DNA of 64,000 nt from Epiperipatus broadwayi (lineage: Eukaryota > Onychophora > Udeonychophora > Euonychophora > Peripatidae): assembly GCA_028023455.1 (NCBI GenBank), contig JAQFVV010012499.1:2860584-2924583 (forward strand), read 5' to 3'. The notes beneath the pieces are model-generated. The model ran no database searches. It was not told where the DNA came from and was given only the letters and a program-made list of their open reading frames with translations. Of the stretch, positions 12,907 to 25,752 are shown piece after piece (the first letter of the stretch is position 1; each line of letters starts with the position of its first letter). The position numbers and the translations under genes were made by a program.

Positions 12907-13035
12907 AAAATTTCCTTTTATATATATATATATATATGTCAAATGCGATGACTAGGAAGCGAACCCGAGCCAGCTGCTTGGAAGACAGCCATGCTAACCA
13001 CTAGGCCACCAATGCTTGACAAAAATTTCCTTTTA
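12907..13035 (-). mobile_element. tRNA-Gly(TCC)-like SINE with (TA)n tail and 14-bp target-site duplication
   Basis: On the minus strand the body (about 13,021 down to 12,938) closely resembles a glycine tRNA with anticodon TCC. It begins GCATTGGTGGCCTAGTGG, has an anticodon arm CTGTCTTCCAAGCAG and box B GGGTTCGCTTCC, and ends ATCGCATTTGACA. The tail is a (TA)n run, not poly(A). AAAATTTCCTTTTA occurs at 12,907-12,920 and again at 13,022-13,035, a perfect 14-bp duplication. The acceptor stem and T arm carry mismatches and there is a tail, so this is a retroposed copy and not a functional tRNA gene. Confidence 0.85.
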
Positions 13036-16000
13036 GTTACATTAATTTTTAAACTGCATAGTATGTAATGTTTGAGGTGATGACATAAATTATGTTATTA
13101 CTGGTATTCAAACCCAAATTCTTAACTATGATACATGCATATGGTAGTTATTCATAATAAGCATATGAATATGTACTTTAAAATCAAGCCACAACATACA
13201 ACATTCTTCAATTCATGTTCAAACTTATTTATCTCTAGTTAAATAATAAATTTAATTTTAAATTGTTATAAAAATATTCAAAAATTTTAGCTTTCTTTCT
13301 AAATGAATTATGCCTGAAATTTTAACAAGGCTAATAGAAATACGTCATTTATTTTCAAAATAAATTAAACATACTGCAGTTACAGACTAGTCTCTACATA
13401 CAAAGAAATTGATGAAATGTAAAAATATTAAACTGCAAGTATTTAATTTCTCTACTTAACCGAATAAGAGAAGGTTGTTTATTAAATGCATGTACAATGA
13501 AACAGGATATCTGAGTTTCTGAGCTAATGGGTGATTGAAAAGTTGTGCAAGTTGAAATGAGAGATGCACTGATAAAAACTAAAAAAATATTTCCATTGCA
13601 TACTTATGAAATATTTGTTCTATTGCATAAGCATAATATTCAAGTTTTCTATTAAACTATCTTTTAGTATCATATTTCACTCAATCAAATTATTTTAACA
13701 CATCATTAAATATTCAGTCAACAGTCAAAAAATCTTAAAATACTTTTTAACATTATTCAAATGTCATTAAATTTTTTTTTTCAATGTCCCTTATTAAACT
13801 GTATCACAAAAATAAAAGTTAACTAGCTTAGTCCTTAAATTCACTCCTCTTTTTTAGTATCAGTAAAGAAGATATTGATTATGTTGACTTATTGCAAATA
13901 TTTTAATTCTTATTTCTCTGTCATTATTCAAATGACATTATGTGAAAAATGTTGACACTAAAAATTAATGCTGAAACATTCTATCACTACTTTGATTACC
14001 ATTCTGTTTCTATATTTACATGAGACATAGTTTTCATCTTGTCTTTTTCTCTTCATTAGTAAATATTAAAAAAATCTAGTACTGTATGCTATTAATGCTT
14101 TTCTTCAAACTCTTTTTTATAACAGTTTTGATATATCAATAACTTTCTAATTAAAAAAAAAAGTTTTTTTTCTTACTTAAATTAAAATTTTTGATTGCAT
14201 TCTAAAAGAATGATTACCATGTGGAGTATATTACTGTATTTGTCTATCTTTATCTATGTATCTATCTGTATATTATTCTCTTATTTGTTTATTTGCTGAT
14301 TGGTCTGTTTATCAATATGACTATCTTACATTCTATCTACTTAGTTTACTGTCTCTCTGAATTATTATCTTTCTGTCTAGCAATTCATTGTCTATTTCTG
14401 CCTTCCTATCCATTTGCCTTTATATCTCTTTTCTATCTATCCCTCTGCTTATCTTTTGGGTGTCTATTTATCTGCATTAATGCATGTCTCTCTGTGTTAT
14501 TTTACCTTTTAATTTTATCTACTATATATATATATATGTGTGTGTGTGTGTTATAATATATCTCCATTACATCTTGAATCATTGCATCTTGAATCAATTG
14601 ATGATGCATGATCAATTCTGTCATAGAAAAAAGTTTTATTCTCAAAATCACAAACTTTAAAAATTCAGTGATTTAAAAATAGAACAAAACAAAATAGCCA
14701 AGAGAGTAAACTAAATCAAAATAGAGAAAAAATATTGCTACTATTACTTTTGTTTACATTGCATAATCATTTTATTTTCAAATTCAAAATGTAAGCAATA
14801 TTGACAATTGGAATAGCAGTAAACTACAACTAAAACAGTCTTGTAATAGCCCAATGCATAACAAAAATTTCTCCATCAGCTTTTCAAAAAAGAATGTTGA
14901 AGGATAATAAATTGCATGTAATAAATAATTTATACAAGCATCTATGTATACATATATATAAGTAACTCTCACACAAGACTAAAAATTAAGGATTTTTTAT
15001 AAAATTTTGTGTCATATGAAATCATGTTATATGAGATTGTAATCTAAAACTATCAAAAATATTCCATTTCACTTCTATAACTGAAATTTTTAATAATAAT
15101 TGAACAAATAAATAATTGCAATATTATATCAAATAGTCTACTATTTACCTATTTATTTTGCTCTTTGATGATAAGGAACATAAATCACATGTAAACATTT
15201 CATAAATAAATTAAAATGTTAACTGTAAATATGAATTTGTAATATAATAATAATTGAATTAAATTTTACACTAGATTATGGTTATAAAAAAATTAATTTC
15301 TTTAAAATTATAAACTAAACTAGCCAAATCTGCCCATTAAGACTGAAAATTCAATTGGACTAAACAATTATTATATTAACATTTTTTTATTTTATATTTT
15401 CATATTTTTAATTTTCATTGGCAATCATGAAGAGCATATATAAAGAGGTTACAATTTGAATGACGTCAAAAAAGCAAAACATTTCTCAAAAAACTATCAC
15501 ATGAAAACTTTTCCATAATTTGTTATAGTATAATATCTCTTAAACAAAAATAGTGATAAAGGCATTAGGCAATCTTTCTATACTTTATCATCATATTAGA
15601 TTGAAAATATGCTATATAAAGCTCATACTAACATTCTTTTTAAAAATAATAAAAAACAATTATATGAGAGAAGAGATGCTATTGTAAAACATAACAAGTT
15701 ACTAAGAGTTATTGTCTCACATATATAAATGTACATAAGACTAAACCTATTGTGTGAATACAGAACCACACATATGTAAGCCTCATAATGCAGTATTAGT
15801 GTGATCTGGTTCAAATTTGAATCCTAAGTTATGAGACATGAGATTGAATCTCTAGCTCATTTAAAATCTTAATTTAGGACTTTAAAAAAAAATGTATTTT
15901 ATTGTCTATAGCCAACCTAAATAACTATCTTAAATTGTTTGACAAATTAATAATCAGCTAACTTTAGTTACAGGGTAAAATATATATATGAAATATTCTT

Positions 16001-16855
16001 CAAAATCACACTACCCAGTTTAGTATGTAATTTTTTTTCTGTCACAATTCTTTTAGCGTGTTATTAGAGAATTATTGACTATGTAGTGAGTTATTTAAAG
16101 ATTGCTTATATATATATATATATAAGCTTCCCCCCCCCACATGCATATCTAACTGTGCAGAATTTTAAAGTATCATTTTCTTCTGACTATATTTCTCAAC
16201 GCTTTCATGATAGTTATTATAATCTTGCTTTCACGAGAACGTATAATTTTACCTAAGTTTGACACTTCTTTTATTCACAACAAAAGGTGAAGCAAAGGTT
16301 TTTCATTTAAGTAATACAGATGACCTTAAGTTTTAAAATATATTAGATATTACACGTGTTTTTGATGTTGGAATAATAATCATTTATCGTTTTATATTTT
16401 CACTTATATTCTAATATTACAATAAATTAAAAATGGGTTTTTTTTAATTTCTTCTTTTTCCCACTTCATCAAAATAAGCAAATAAATATTTTTATTGAAT
16501 TATTTTGTTGCAGTTGATATTTTTAGGTAAAACCTATTAAAAATTAAATATGATCTCTAAAAATACATTTTATTTTTCCTGCAGAATAACAATTTATATA
16601 TATTTATTATAGAGCTATTATAAATATTTTTATTTTTCGACTTTGAAACTTTATAAATAGTAAAAGAACTTTTCAAATAATATCATAGAAATTCTAATGT
16701 TAAATATAATTAAACTATTTTAAATTTTGTTGTTTTCATAATCTCATCGATATATATATTTGATTTGATTATAATACTGAAGTTTAATGTATATATTTTT
16801 TTAAATGTAGTTCACAAAAACATGAAAATGAATTACAATCATTGTTTCTGTGGAA
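13036..16855. other. AT-rich non-coding DNA
   Basis: Apart from the degenerate TCTA tract listed separately, short TA runs (about 14,523-14,538 and 16,106-16,124) and a C9 run near 16,131, nothing is recognised. No reading frame here looks like a protein. Confidence 0.5.
14228..14560 (+). repeat. Degenerate (TCTA/TCTG)n simple-sequence tract
   Basis: Irregular repeats of TCTA, TCTG, TTTA and TCTT run for about 300 bp and end in TA and TG dinucleotide runs. This is a decayed relative of the GATA/TCTA microsatellite seen intact at 52 kb. A 111-codon frame crossing it (Leu/Ser/Ile/Tyr/Cys-rich) is explained by the repeat and is not a gene. Confidence 0.7.
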
Positions 16856-16995
<140 letters not shown>

Positions 16996-19438
16996 GAGTT
17001 GGCTAAGTTTTTTTGTGGAAATTGCTACTGTTTTTCTTGTCCAAAGTAGTTTATTATATATGGTTTTAATTTTTGAAATGAACCCCTTTGAGAATGAAAT
17101 AACCGGTACATAGTAAGTTATTTTGGTTGTGGTAAGCTGGTTAATTAACTGTACTTTGGAATATAGTGAAAGATATGCCTTGGACAAGGAGTTTATAATT
17201 TTTGAGGCTTCTTCTTTAAGTTTATTTTGGGTATGGCATCTCATTCCTGTAATTCTCATATGAAATGGGAACCCAAGGAAAGACTTTGGTTTTGATTTGT
17301 AAATTGATGTACATGGTTTACCAGTGTATAGTGACCAGGCTGTGGTTTTTGCCAGATTAAATGTTAATTCATATTTTTGTGAGTATTCTTGTGTAATATC
17401 TTTTGGAGTTGCGGTATTTGTTTTTTTGATGTTAGGAATATGGTAACATCATCCATATAGGTGATGCATGTAGTGTGCTGTGTTGTGTCTGGTATCTCGA
17501 TCCCAGTAAATGCATTTTGTATGCTTTTAATAAGGGGATTGATGTAAAATATAAACAATAGTGAACTAAGAGGGGATCCTGGAAATATAGATTTGGTGGG
17601 AGTGAAAGATAGTGAGTTTCTTCCATTTAAAGTTATATGGATCTCTCTGTTCAGAAGCAGGTTAGCAATTATATATAGATGTGTTCTAGGAATTTCTGTC
17701 TTTTAGCATTTTTAGAACTGTGTATATATTGACTGAGTCAAATGCAGCTTCTATGTCAAGCTGCACAACAATGGGTCCGTATTTTTTCCGCTGTTTTACT
17801 GTGGCTAGAATTGCTTTGAAGAATAAGGCTGCTTCTGTTGTTGAAGAGTTTTTCTTTGCATATTGTGCTTCAGAGATAAGTGGCATTATATACGGTTCAA
17901 TTTCATCTTTAATAATTTTCTCCATAATTTTGATCGGCAAAGGTCCCATAGATATTGGTCTGAGGTCTGTAATAGGTGGAATAATTGCTTTCTTTTTATT
18001 ATAGGGTACTATGGCTATTGGATAGACACACTCCATGGGTTGAATTTGTTGCACTAGATGGTTTGCTAACTGACACAAATATTTTGTTGTGAATTTACTT
18101 AGATGCTTTAATACAAACAATGGAACTCCAAGACTACCTGGATGGCAAGCATTTTGAATAGTATTTAGTTTTGTTCTGAATAGATCTTTTGTGAATGGGG
18201 TTTTAGTCTCTGGTGGGCCAAACAGATTATGTGGTATTTTATATGGTTGTTTTTCTTGTAATTTCTCTTTAAAATATTCAAAAATTAGCATAATCATATT
18301 GTGTCCTGCATATGTTCCACTATTTGTATATAGTGCCATTGGCACTTTTACATCTGGTTGGCTCCCCAGCGCCCATCTTATATAATCTCTTGTCCAAGTG
18401 TGTGGCCTGGTTAGGCATACCTTGCTTTTCTTTATCTTCAGATAGCTTTTGAGTTCATCACATGCTTTATTGTATGCATGTGTAAGCTTGAATATATACT
18501 GCTGGGTGCAGTGTGATGGGTTAATCATGATTATTCTCTGGTGTAACTGATCTGCTAGAAACAAAAGTCTTGATGGTGGAGGTTGTGTTTTTGTTATATG
18601 GTTGATGTTAAAGGACAACATTCCCATAAATGCTAGATATTTCTGGACTGGGTTCAAAGTCATATCTTTGATTTTGTTTAGCATTATGTAGGTCTCAGAG
18701 AACAGAAATTCAGGGGTTGTTTCTGGGAGTAAAACTCTTATTGTTCTTGTAAGTGGAAAGGGTGATATTTGAATTTGGGCACAGTCAATTGTGACTATTT
18801 GAGCTGAGTGATCAGAAAAAGTTGAGGGAGTTAGTTTTATTTCAATAAGGTGGTGAAGCATTGGAGAATACAAGCACAGATCAATAAGTGAAGAGAAGCG
18901 ATTATTGTGGAAAGAGATGGCATCATCTGGCAAAAAACCTTGGCCACTCATTAGTGGAATGTTTATTCTGTGACGCCAATGTTGGGTAAATTCCTGATAT
19001 TTTACATTAAAATCTCCAATTGAGACAGTTGGGTTTGAAGTTGTAGCTAACCTTGAATTAATGTTTGCAATTATGGTATCTATTTTTTTATCCTGTAAAG
19101 GCATATATACAAAAACCAGATTTATTGTTATGCTTTTTTGGTTGAAGGTTGCAATTAATAAGTTCATGTCAATGTGAATTATTTTGAACATTGTGAATGG
19201 GCAATTTCTAGCAATTGAGTCCAGTGCCAGCTGAGGGAGAGGAAGAGTCTCTGGAGCATGCACAGAAACCTTCCATATTTAAATGTTTGGCTGGGTCAGT
19301 TTGTGATCCAGCATAAATTTTTGTCTCAAGTATACCAAGCAAGTGTGGTTGTATATCCTTGATCCAATGTTTTAACTTATTAATTTTTGAGGTTGAGTTC
19401 AAACCCCTGACATTGATTGCCGCAATTTTTATTTTCAT
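16996..19438 (-). pseudogene. ORF2 of YMDD-family non-LTR element: APE endonuclease + reverse transcriptase, frameshifted and 3'-truncated
   Basis: It starts ATG at 19,436-19,438 with KIKIAAINVRGLNS and LLGILETK, typical of the APE-type endonuclease N-terminus. A frameshift near 19,260 leads into the main frame. Endonuclease motifs there are FVYMPLQ, SIGDFNVKY (GDFN), SSLIDLCL and STFSDHSAQIV (SDH). The RT part has SLGVPLFVLKHLSKF, DLRPISMGPLPIKIMEKII and LDIEAAFDSV (motif A). A second frameshift near 17,700 leads to FPGSPLSSLLFILYINPL and ITYMDDVTIFL (motif C, YMDD, about 17,440-17,475). The thumb and C-terminal part continues to KLLWTRKTVAISTKKLSQL, then runs into (ATT)n encoding poly-Ile. 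Two frameshifts and the truncation make it non-functional. YMDD is notable because most non-LTR RTs have F/YADD. Confidence 0.85.
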
Positions 19439-19466
19439 TATATGTTTTTTGGTTGGGATTTAAATA

Positions 19467-20333
19467 TTAGGGTTGATCTGCTGTTTCTTCCCATTCATTC
19501 TCATATTCCATTTCCAGATCTTTATCTGTTTCCACTGTAGTTGTATTGTTGTGATCAGAAAGGTTAAGGTTGGATTCTGTTTTGATTTTTTTGGGCCCTC
19601 TATTTTTCTTTGGTGGGCGGCCTGGTCTTTTTTGTTCTGTGTCAGCTTTGGTGATTTGAGGCATATTTGGGGTGATAGCTTCCATAATTTCCATTGCTGT
19701 ATTATTTTTAATATTGGGTGTTTGGTGTGTTATATATATTTTTTCTTGATCACTATTACTGTGTGAGTTTATTTGTTCTTTTATTATCTCTTTTTCATCA
19801 GTATCTTTGATAGGCTGACTTAGATTGCGCGCTGTTTTTTCCATTGGAGCCTCTTGAGGTTGTTGACTTTCTGTTTTTTTATCAGTGGGGGTTTGAATTC
19901 TATTGGTTGATTTTGTTGATAAATCCAGAATTTCAGGTGCTGGCAATGTGTGTGCAGTTTTTTTATTATTCAATTGCTGTTGATCTGTGGTTTTTTTATT
20001 AGTTTTTTCTTGTTTATTAGTTGTTTTCGTTATCTGTTTTGTACTGTTTGATTCCAGTTGGTGAGCTTCTGTTGGTTAATCTTCAGAGCTCGGTTGGTTT
20101 TTCTGGTTGATTTTGGTGTTACAATCGATTGCTAAGTGTCCGGTTTCACCACACGCAAAACATCTTGGCCTTAATCCTTTTATGTGAATAGTCAGTATTG
20201 CATTCTGGTCAATTATTTGTGTTGGAATATCCTCCGGGTTTACATTGTCATTCAGCTTTATTTTGAAATGAAAGTTGTTGCTGAAAACCGGTATGGGGGT
20301 GTCGGATAAGTAGATTTGTTTTATATAAATAGC

Positions 20334-20334
<1 letters not shown>
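19467..20334 (-). pseudogene. ORF1 of YMDD-family non-LTR element (CCHC zinc-knuckle nucleic-acid-binding protein), 5'-truncated
   Basis: On the minus strand the frame enters from the (TTA)n array and reads FHFKIKLNDNVNPEDIP.. before a CCHC knuckle at 20,121-20,162: C-F-A-C-G-E-T-G-H-L-A-I-D-C, spacing C-x2-C-x4-H-x4-C. A long hydrophilic Lys/Thr/Gln/Asn-rich linker follows, then a proline/lysine patch (KKNRGPKKIK) and a very acidic end (EMEYENEWEETADQP). The only in-frame stop seen after the knuckle is TAA at 20,076-20,078. ORF1 proteins of this type bind element RNA and act as nucleic-acid chaperones. The N-terminus is missing. ORF2 starts about 28 bp downstream. Confidence 0.8.

Positions 20335-20410
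<76 letters not shown>
20335..20410. repeat. (TTA)n microsatellite, array B
   Basis: About 76 bp of uninterrupted TTA on the + strand. It separates the 5' end of the minus-strand YMDD copy 1 from the 5' end of the plus-strand Jockey-like copy (head to head). The Jockey-like reading frame is open back into the array as poly-Ile. Confidence 0.95.
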
Positions 20411-20411
<1 letters not shown>

Positions 20412-22144
20412 AGAAGCATGTTTATAAAAGAGATTTGCAGAATTATATTACAAAAATTGAGGTTAATATTTCTTCTAACCCTAAAGAATTTGGGGATTTC
20501 ATTAATAAGTCTGGTTTGGGTAAGAAAAGGGTTCAAGCTACTCATGGTTTCACTTTAAGTGCAAATGACTTTTCAAAACATTTTGCTGATGTATATTCAT
20601 CACATGATACAATATCTTCAAATATTGCATTATTTTGTAATTCTTCAACTGTTCATTGTATGATTGACCATATTTCTAAGGATGATGTTGTTACGGCTAT
20701 TAAGCGACTTAAAATTCATTCTAGTTTGGGAAATAATAATATTCCTTCATTTATTTACAAAGGGCTAGCTGAATTTATTGCAGTACCTCTTGCATTTATT
20801 TTTAATTTATCACTTAACTCTTGCCTTTTTCCTAATGTGCTTAAGTGTGCCAAAATGGTCCCAATTTTTAAGAATGGATCATGTCATTGTATTAATAACT
20901 ATAGACCTATTTCTGTTTTACATACTATTGCTAGAATTTTTGAGAGGTGTGTTTATAATAAAATTATTTTAGATGTTAGTAAACTCATTTCTTCTTCACA
21001 GCATGGTTTTATACCTAATAGATCTGTAGAAACTAATTTGTTAACAATTTATGATCATATAGCTCATGCAATTGAAGACCAGCAGAGACTTGATGTTGTT
21101 TATTTTGATTTATCAAGAGCTTTTGATAAAGTAGACCACAGTATTATTCTTCCCAAATTATATCAAATGGGTTTTTCTACTAAGCTTGTTTATTGGTTTC
21201 AATCCTTTCTTCATGGTCGTACTGCATACATTAAATATAATAATACTATTTAATCTAATTTTAATTGTAATTTGGGGGTTCCTCAGGGTAGTATTTTAGC
21301 ACCTATGCTTTTTAACATTTATATGAATGATCTTAAGGATTGCTTAAAATCTTCTTATCTTTTGTGCTATGCAGATGACTGTAAAATCTTTAGAAGAATC
21401 ACATCTGTGTTTGATTGCACTCTTCTTCAAAATGATAAAGATATTTTTAGTGCTTGGTGTGATCTAAATAATATGACTGTTAATTTCAGTAAATGTTTCT
21501 TAGTCTCGTATTCTAAAAAATCTGAAGTTTTGCATTTTTCTTATTTTATTAATTCTCACAAAATTATTTCTGTTGAATCCCAAAAAGATTTGGGAGTTAT
21601 ATTTTCTAGTAATGGATCCTTTCTTCCTCATTTGGAAATGATTATTGGTAAGGCTTTAAAAATTATAGGTACTATAATAAGGTTTGGTTATCATTTCAAT
21701 GGTGATACAAAATTTAAATTATTTTTATCATTGGTTCTTCCTATCATTGAATATTGTTCAGTCATTTGGAATCCTAGCTCTAAACAGGGATGTAATTTAT
21801 TACAATCAGTATATAATAAGTTTTCTAAATATGTTTGTTTGGGAAATAAAACTGTTCATCTTTCTTCTAGAAGACAATATAGAGATATTAAATATCTTTA
21901 TAAACTTGTTAATAAAATAGTTCTTTTATCTAATACAATTTCTACTGTTATAATTAGATCTCATGTGCATGATACTCGGTCTGCTTCTGTTTGTTACATT
22001 AAAACTTGTCATTCCAATGTTCTTAGATTTTCTCCTTTGTTTAGGCTACCATCTTTATATAATCAGATTTGTAGCAATATTAATTACTTCAATTTAGATT
22101 ATAATCAATTTTGTAATGCTATTAAATTTAAATGTCAGATTTGA
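20411..22144 (+). pseudogene. Reverse transcriptase of Jockey-like element, single in-frame stop
   Basis: One frame runs 20,411-22,144 with a single TAA at 21,251-21,253. RT landmarks in order are LKIHSSLGNNNIPSFIYKGL, MVPIFKNGS, INNYRPISVLHTIARIFE, SSSQHGFIPNRSVETNLLT, VVYFDLSRAFDKVDH (motif A with catalytic Asp) and LGVPQGSILAPMLFNIYMND (motif B). LLCYADDCKIF (motif C, YADD, about 21,362-21,395) follows, then the thumb with KDLGVIFSSNGSF and LVLPIIEYCSVIWNPSS (the Jockey-type post-RT signature). The upstream endonuclease is missing. No ATG start exists because the 5' part is lost. All catalytic residues are intact, so apart from the stop and truncation the RT core looks functional. Confidence 0.9.
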
Positions 22145-22468
22145 TTGGTTTAACTTGATTTTGTTTATATATATATATTAAATTGTTTTTTGTTTTTTTT
22201 ATTTTGTTATGTGCTTTATATTTATCCCTTTTATTTATTTTATACTATTAATGTCTTAATAATAATTGTTTATATGCTGATATTTAATTTTACTTTAGAT
22301 TTTTAAATGTGTTAATTATTTTTTATTGAAATATGGCACATAATTATATTAATAATTTGTCATTTAAACTCATTTATGTATTTATATAGTTTGTTATGGT
22401 GCAATACTGTAATTGGCTTTATGCTGTAGTTTTGTACGGTAAATAAATGAATTGAATTAAATGAATTG
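20411..22468 (+). mobile_element. Jockey-like non-LTR retrotransposon copy A, 5'-truncated
   Basis: The element is truncated before the RT domain, so the endonuclease is missing, and has an intact 3' end. The coding region stops at 22,142-22,144. A 324-bp 3' UTR follows, ending in TGTACGGTAAATAAATGAATTG and then the (TTA)n array (22,469-22,613). Its 3' UTR resembles that of copy B (shared TTGGCT..ATGCTGT, GTAC..TAAATAAA..GAATTGAATT), so the two are the same or sister families. Only one stop interrupts the RT frame, so it is one of the youngest elements here. Confidence 0.85.
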
Positions 22469-22613
<145 letters not shown>

Positions 22614-22627
22614 GTTTCAAAAGGCAC

Positions 22628-22633
22628 TTTATT
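22628..22633 (-). promoter_or_regulatory. Polyadenylation signal AATAAA of YMDD family copy 2
   Basis: Sense-strand AATAAA lies 15 bases before the end of the element, followed by GTGCCTTTTGAAAC and then (AAT)n. The position is what is expected for the RNA 3' end of a non-LTR element. Confidence 0.6.
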
Positions 22634-23141
22634 AACTCAAAGAAACTTTACATTGTTTGCATGTTTTACATTGTGTTACATTGAATTATTTAGCATAATT
22701 ACATTTATCAAGTTGCTCCAGAAATGGATATTTCAACTGAAAAAACATTGTCCATTATTAATTAGTTCATTTAGTTGTAAGAGTTCTATTTCAAATGAGA
22801 ATATATTCGATCTTCTTTATGTAAGTGTGCAATTTCTTGAATTTCTTCTGATCATATAGATCTAAGTGAGAAAATAGTTCTTTGTCTTTATGCTAGTGTG
22901 CAATTTCTTCTAATTATAAACCACTATGATTGTGTATGGTCCAATTTTAATTGATTGTTCATTGATTCTTCCATATGTCACTATAGTTCATTTTAATGTC
23001 TCTCTTGCTTTTTAATTAAATTAATAAAAAGTTTGTGAATTTCTCTGATATTGGTTTAACTGAGTGTGTGATATACTTACAACATTGATGGCTGTTAAAA
23101 AAGTGGATAGGTAATTAGCCTGTCTCTATTTTGAATGCATG

Positions 23142-25522
<2,381 letters not shown>

Positions 25523-25590
25523 GCGTATCAGTGTTATGAGATAGTGTGGAGAGTGGTGGGTCATGTGAAAGTCTGTGCTCATACCCTGTC

Positions 25591-25645
<55 letters not shown>

Positions 25646-25752
25646 GTGTATTGTTTGATTAATAATAAATAAATAAATAAATAATAAATAAATAATTATT
25701 ATTATTATTATTATTGTTGTTGTTGTTGTTGTTATTATTATTATTATTATTA
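25523..25752. repeat. 68-bp unique spacer followed by (TTA)n, (AAAT)n and (TTG)n arrays (E and F)
   Basis: 25,523-25,590 is a non-repetitive, comparatively G-rich 68-bp segment caught between arrays. 25,591-25,640 is (TTA)n. 25,641-25,696 contains ATAA/AAAT repeats. 25,697-25,752 is TTA with a central (TTG)n block. The spacer matches no element body that I can see in the window. Confidence 0.85.

Larger units (their letters stand above)
16996..20334 (-). mobile_element. Non-LTR retrotransposon, YMDD family copy 1 (CCHC ORF1 + APE/RT ORF2)
   Basis: This is a two-ORF non-LTR element on the minus strand. ORF1 carries a zinc knuckle and ORF2 has an AP-type endonuclease followed by reverse transcriptase. 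Both ends abut (TTA)n arrays (20,335-20,410 and 16,856-16,995). The 5' end lies within ORF1 (5' truncation). The 3' end is cut inside ORF2: compared with copy 2, about 300 residues plus the 3' UTR are missing, and the shared text diverges right after KLLW.KKTVAIS.KKL. Loss of a 3' end is unusual for target-primed integration, so a later event at the microsatellite is likely. The clade is unresolved; L1/Tx1-type organisation is possible. Confidence 0.85.

Noticed and set aside
12921-13021. Functional tRNA-Gly gene
   Set aside because: Strong tRNA-Gly(TCC) resemblance, but acceptor and T-arm mismatches, a (TA)n tail and a 14-bp target duplication show a retroposed copy.
14221-14556. 111-residue Leu/Ile/Cys-rich frame resembling a membrane protein
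   Set aside because: Explained by a degenerate TCTA tract; no start context, no conserved motif.
17720-18385. Several plus-strand frames of 64-94 codons
   Set aside because: Antisense shadows of the YMDD ORF2 RT region on the minus strand.
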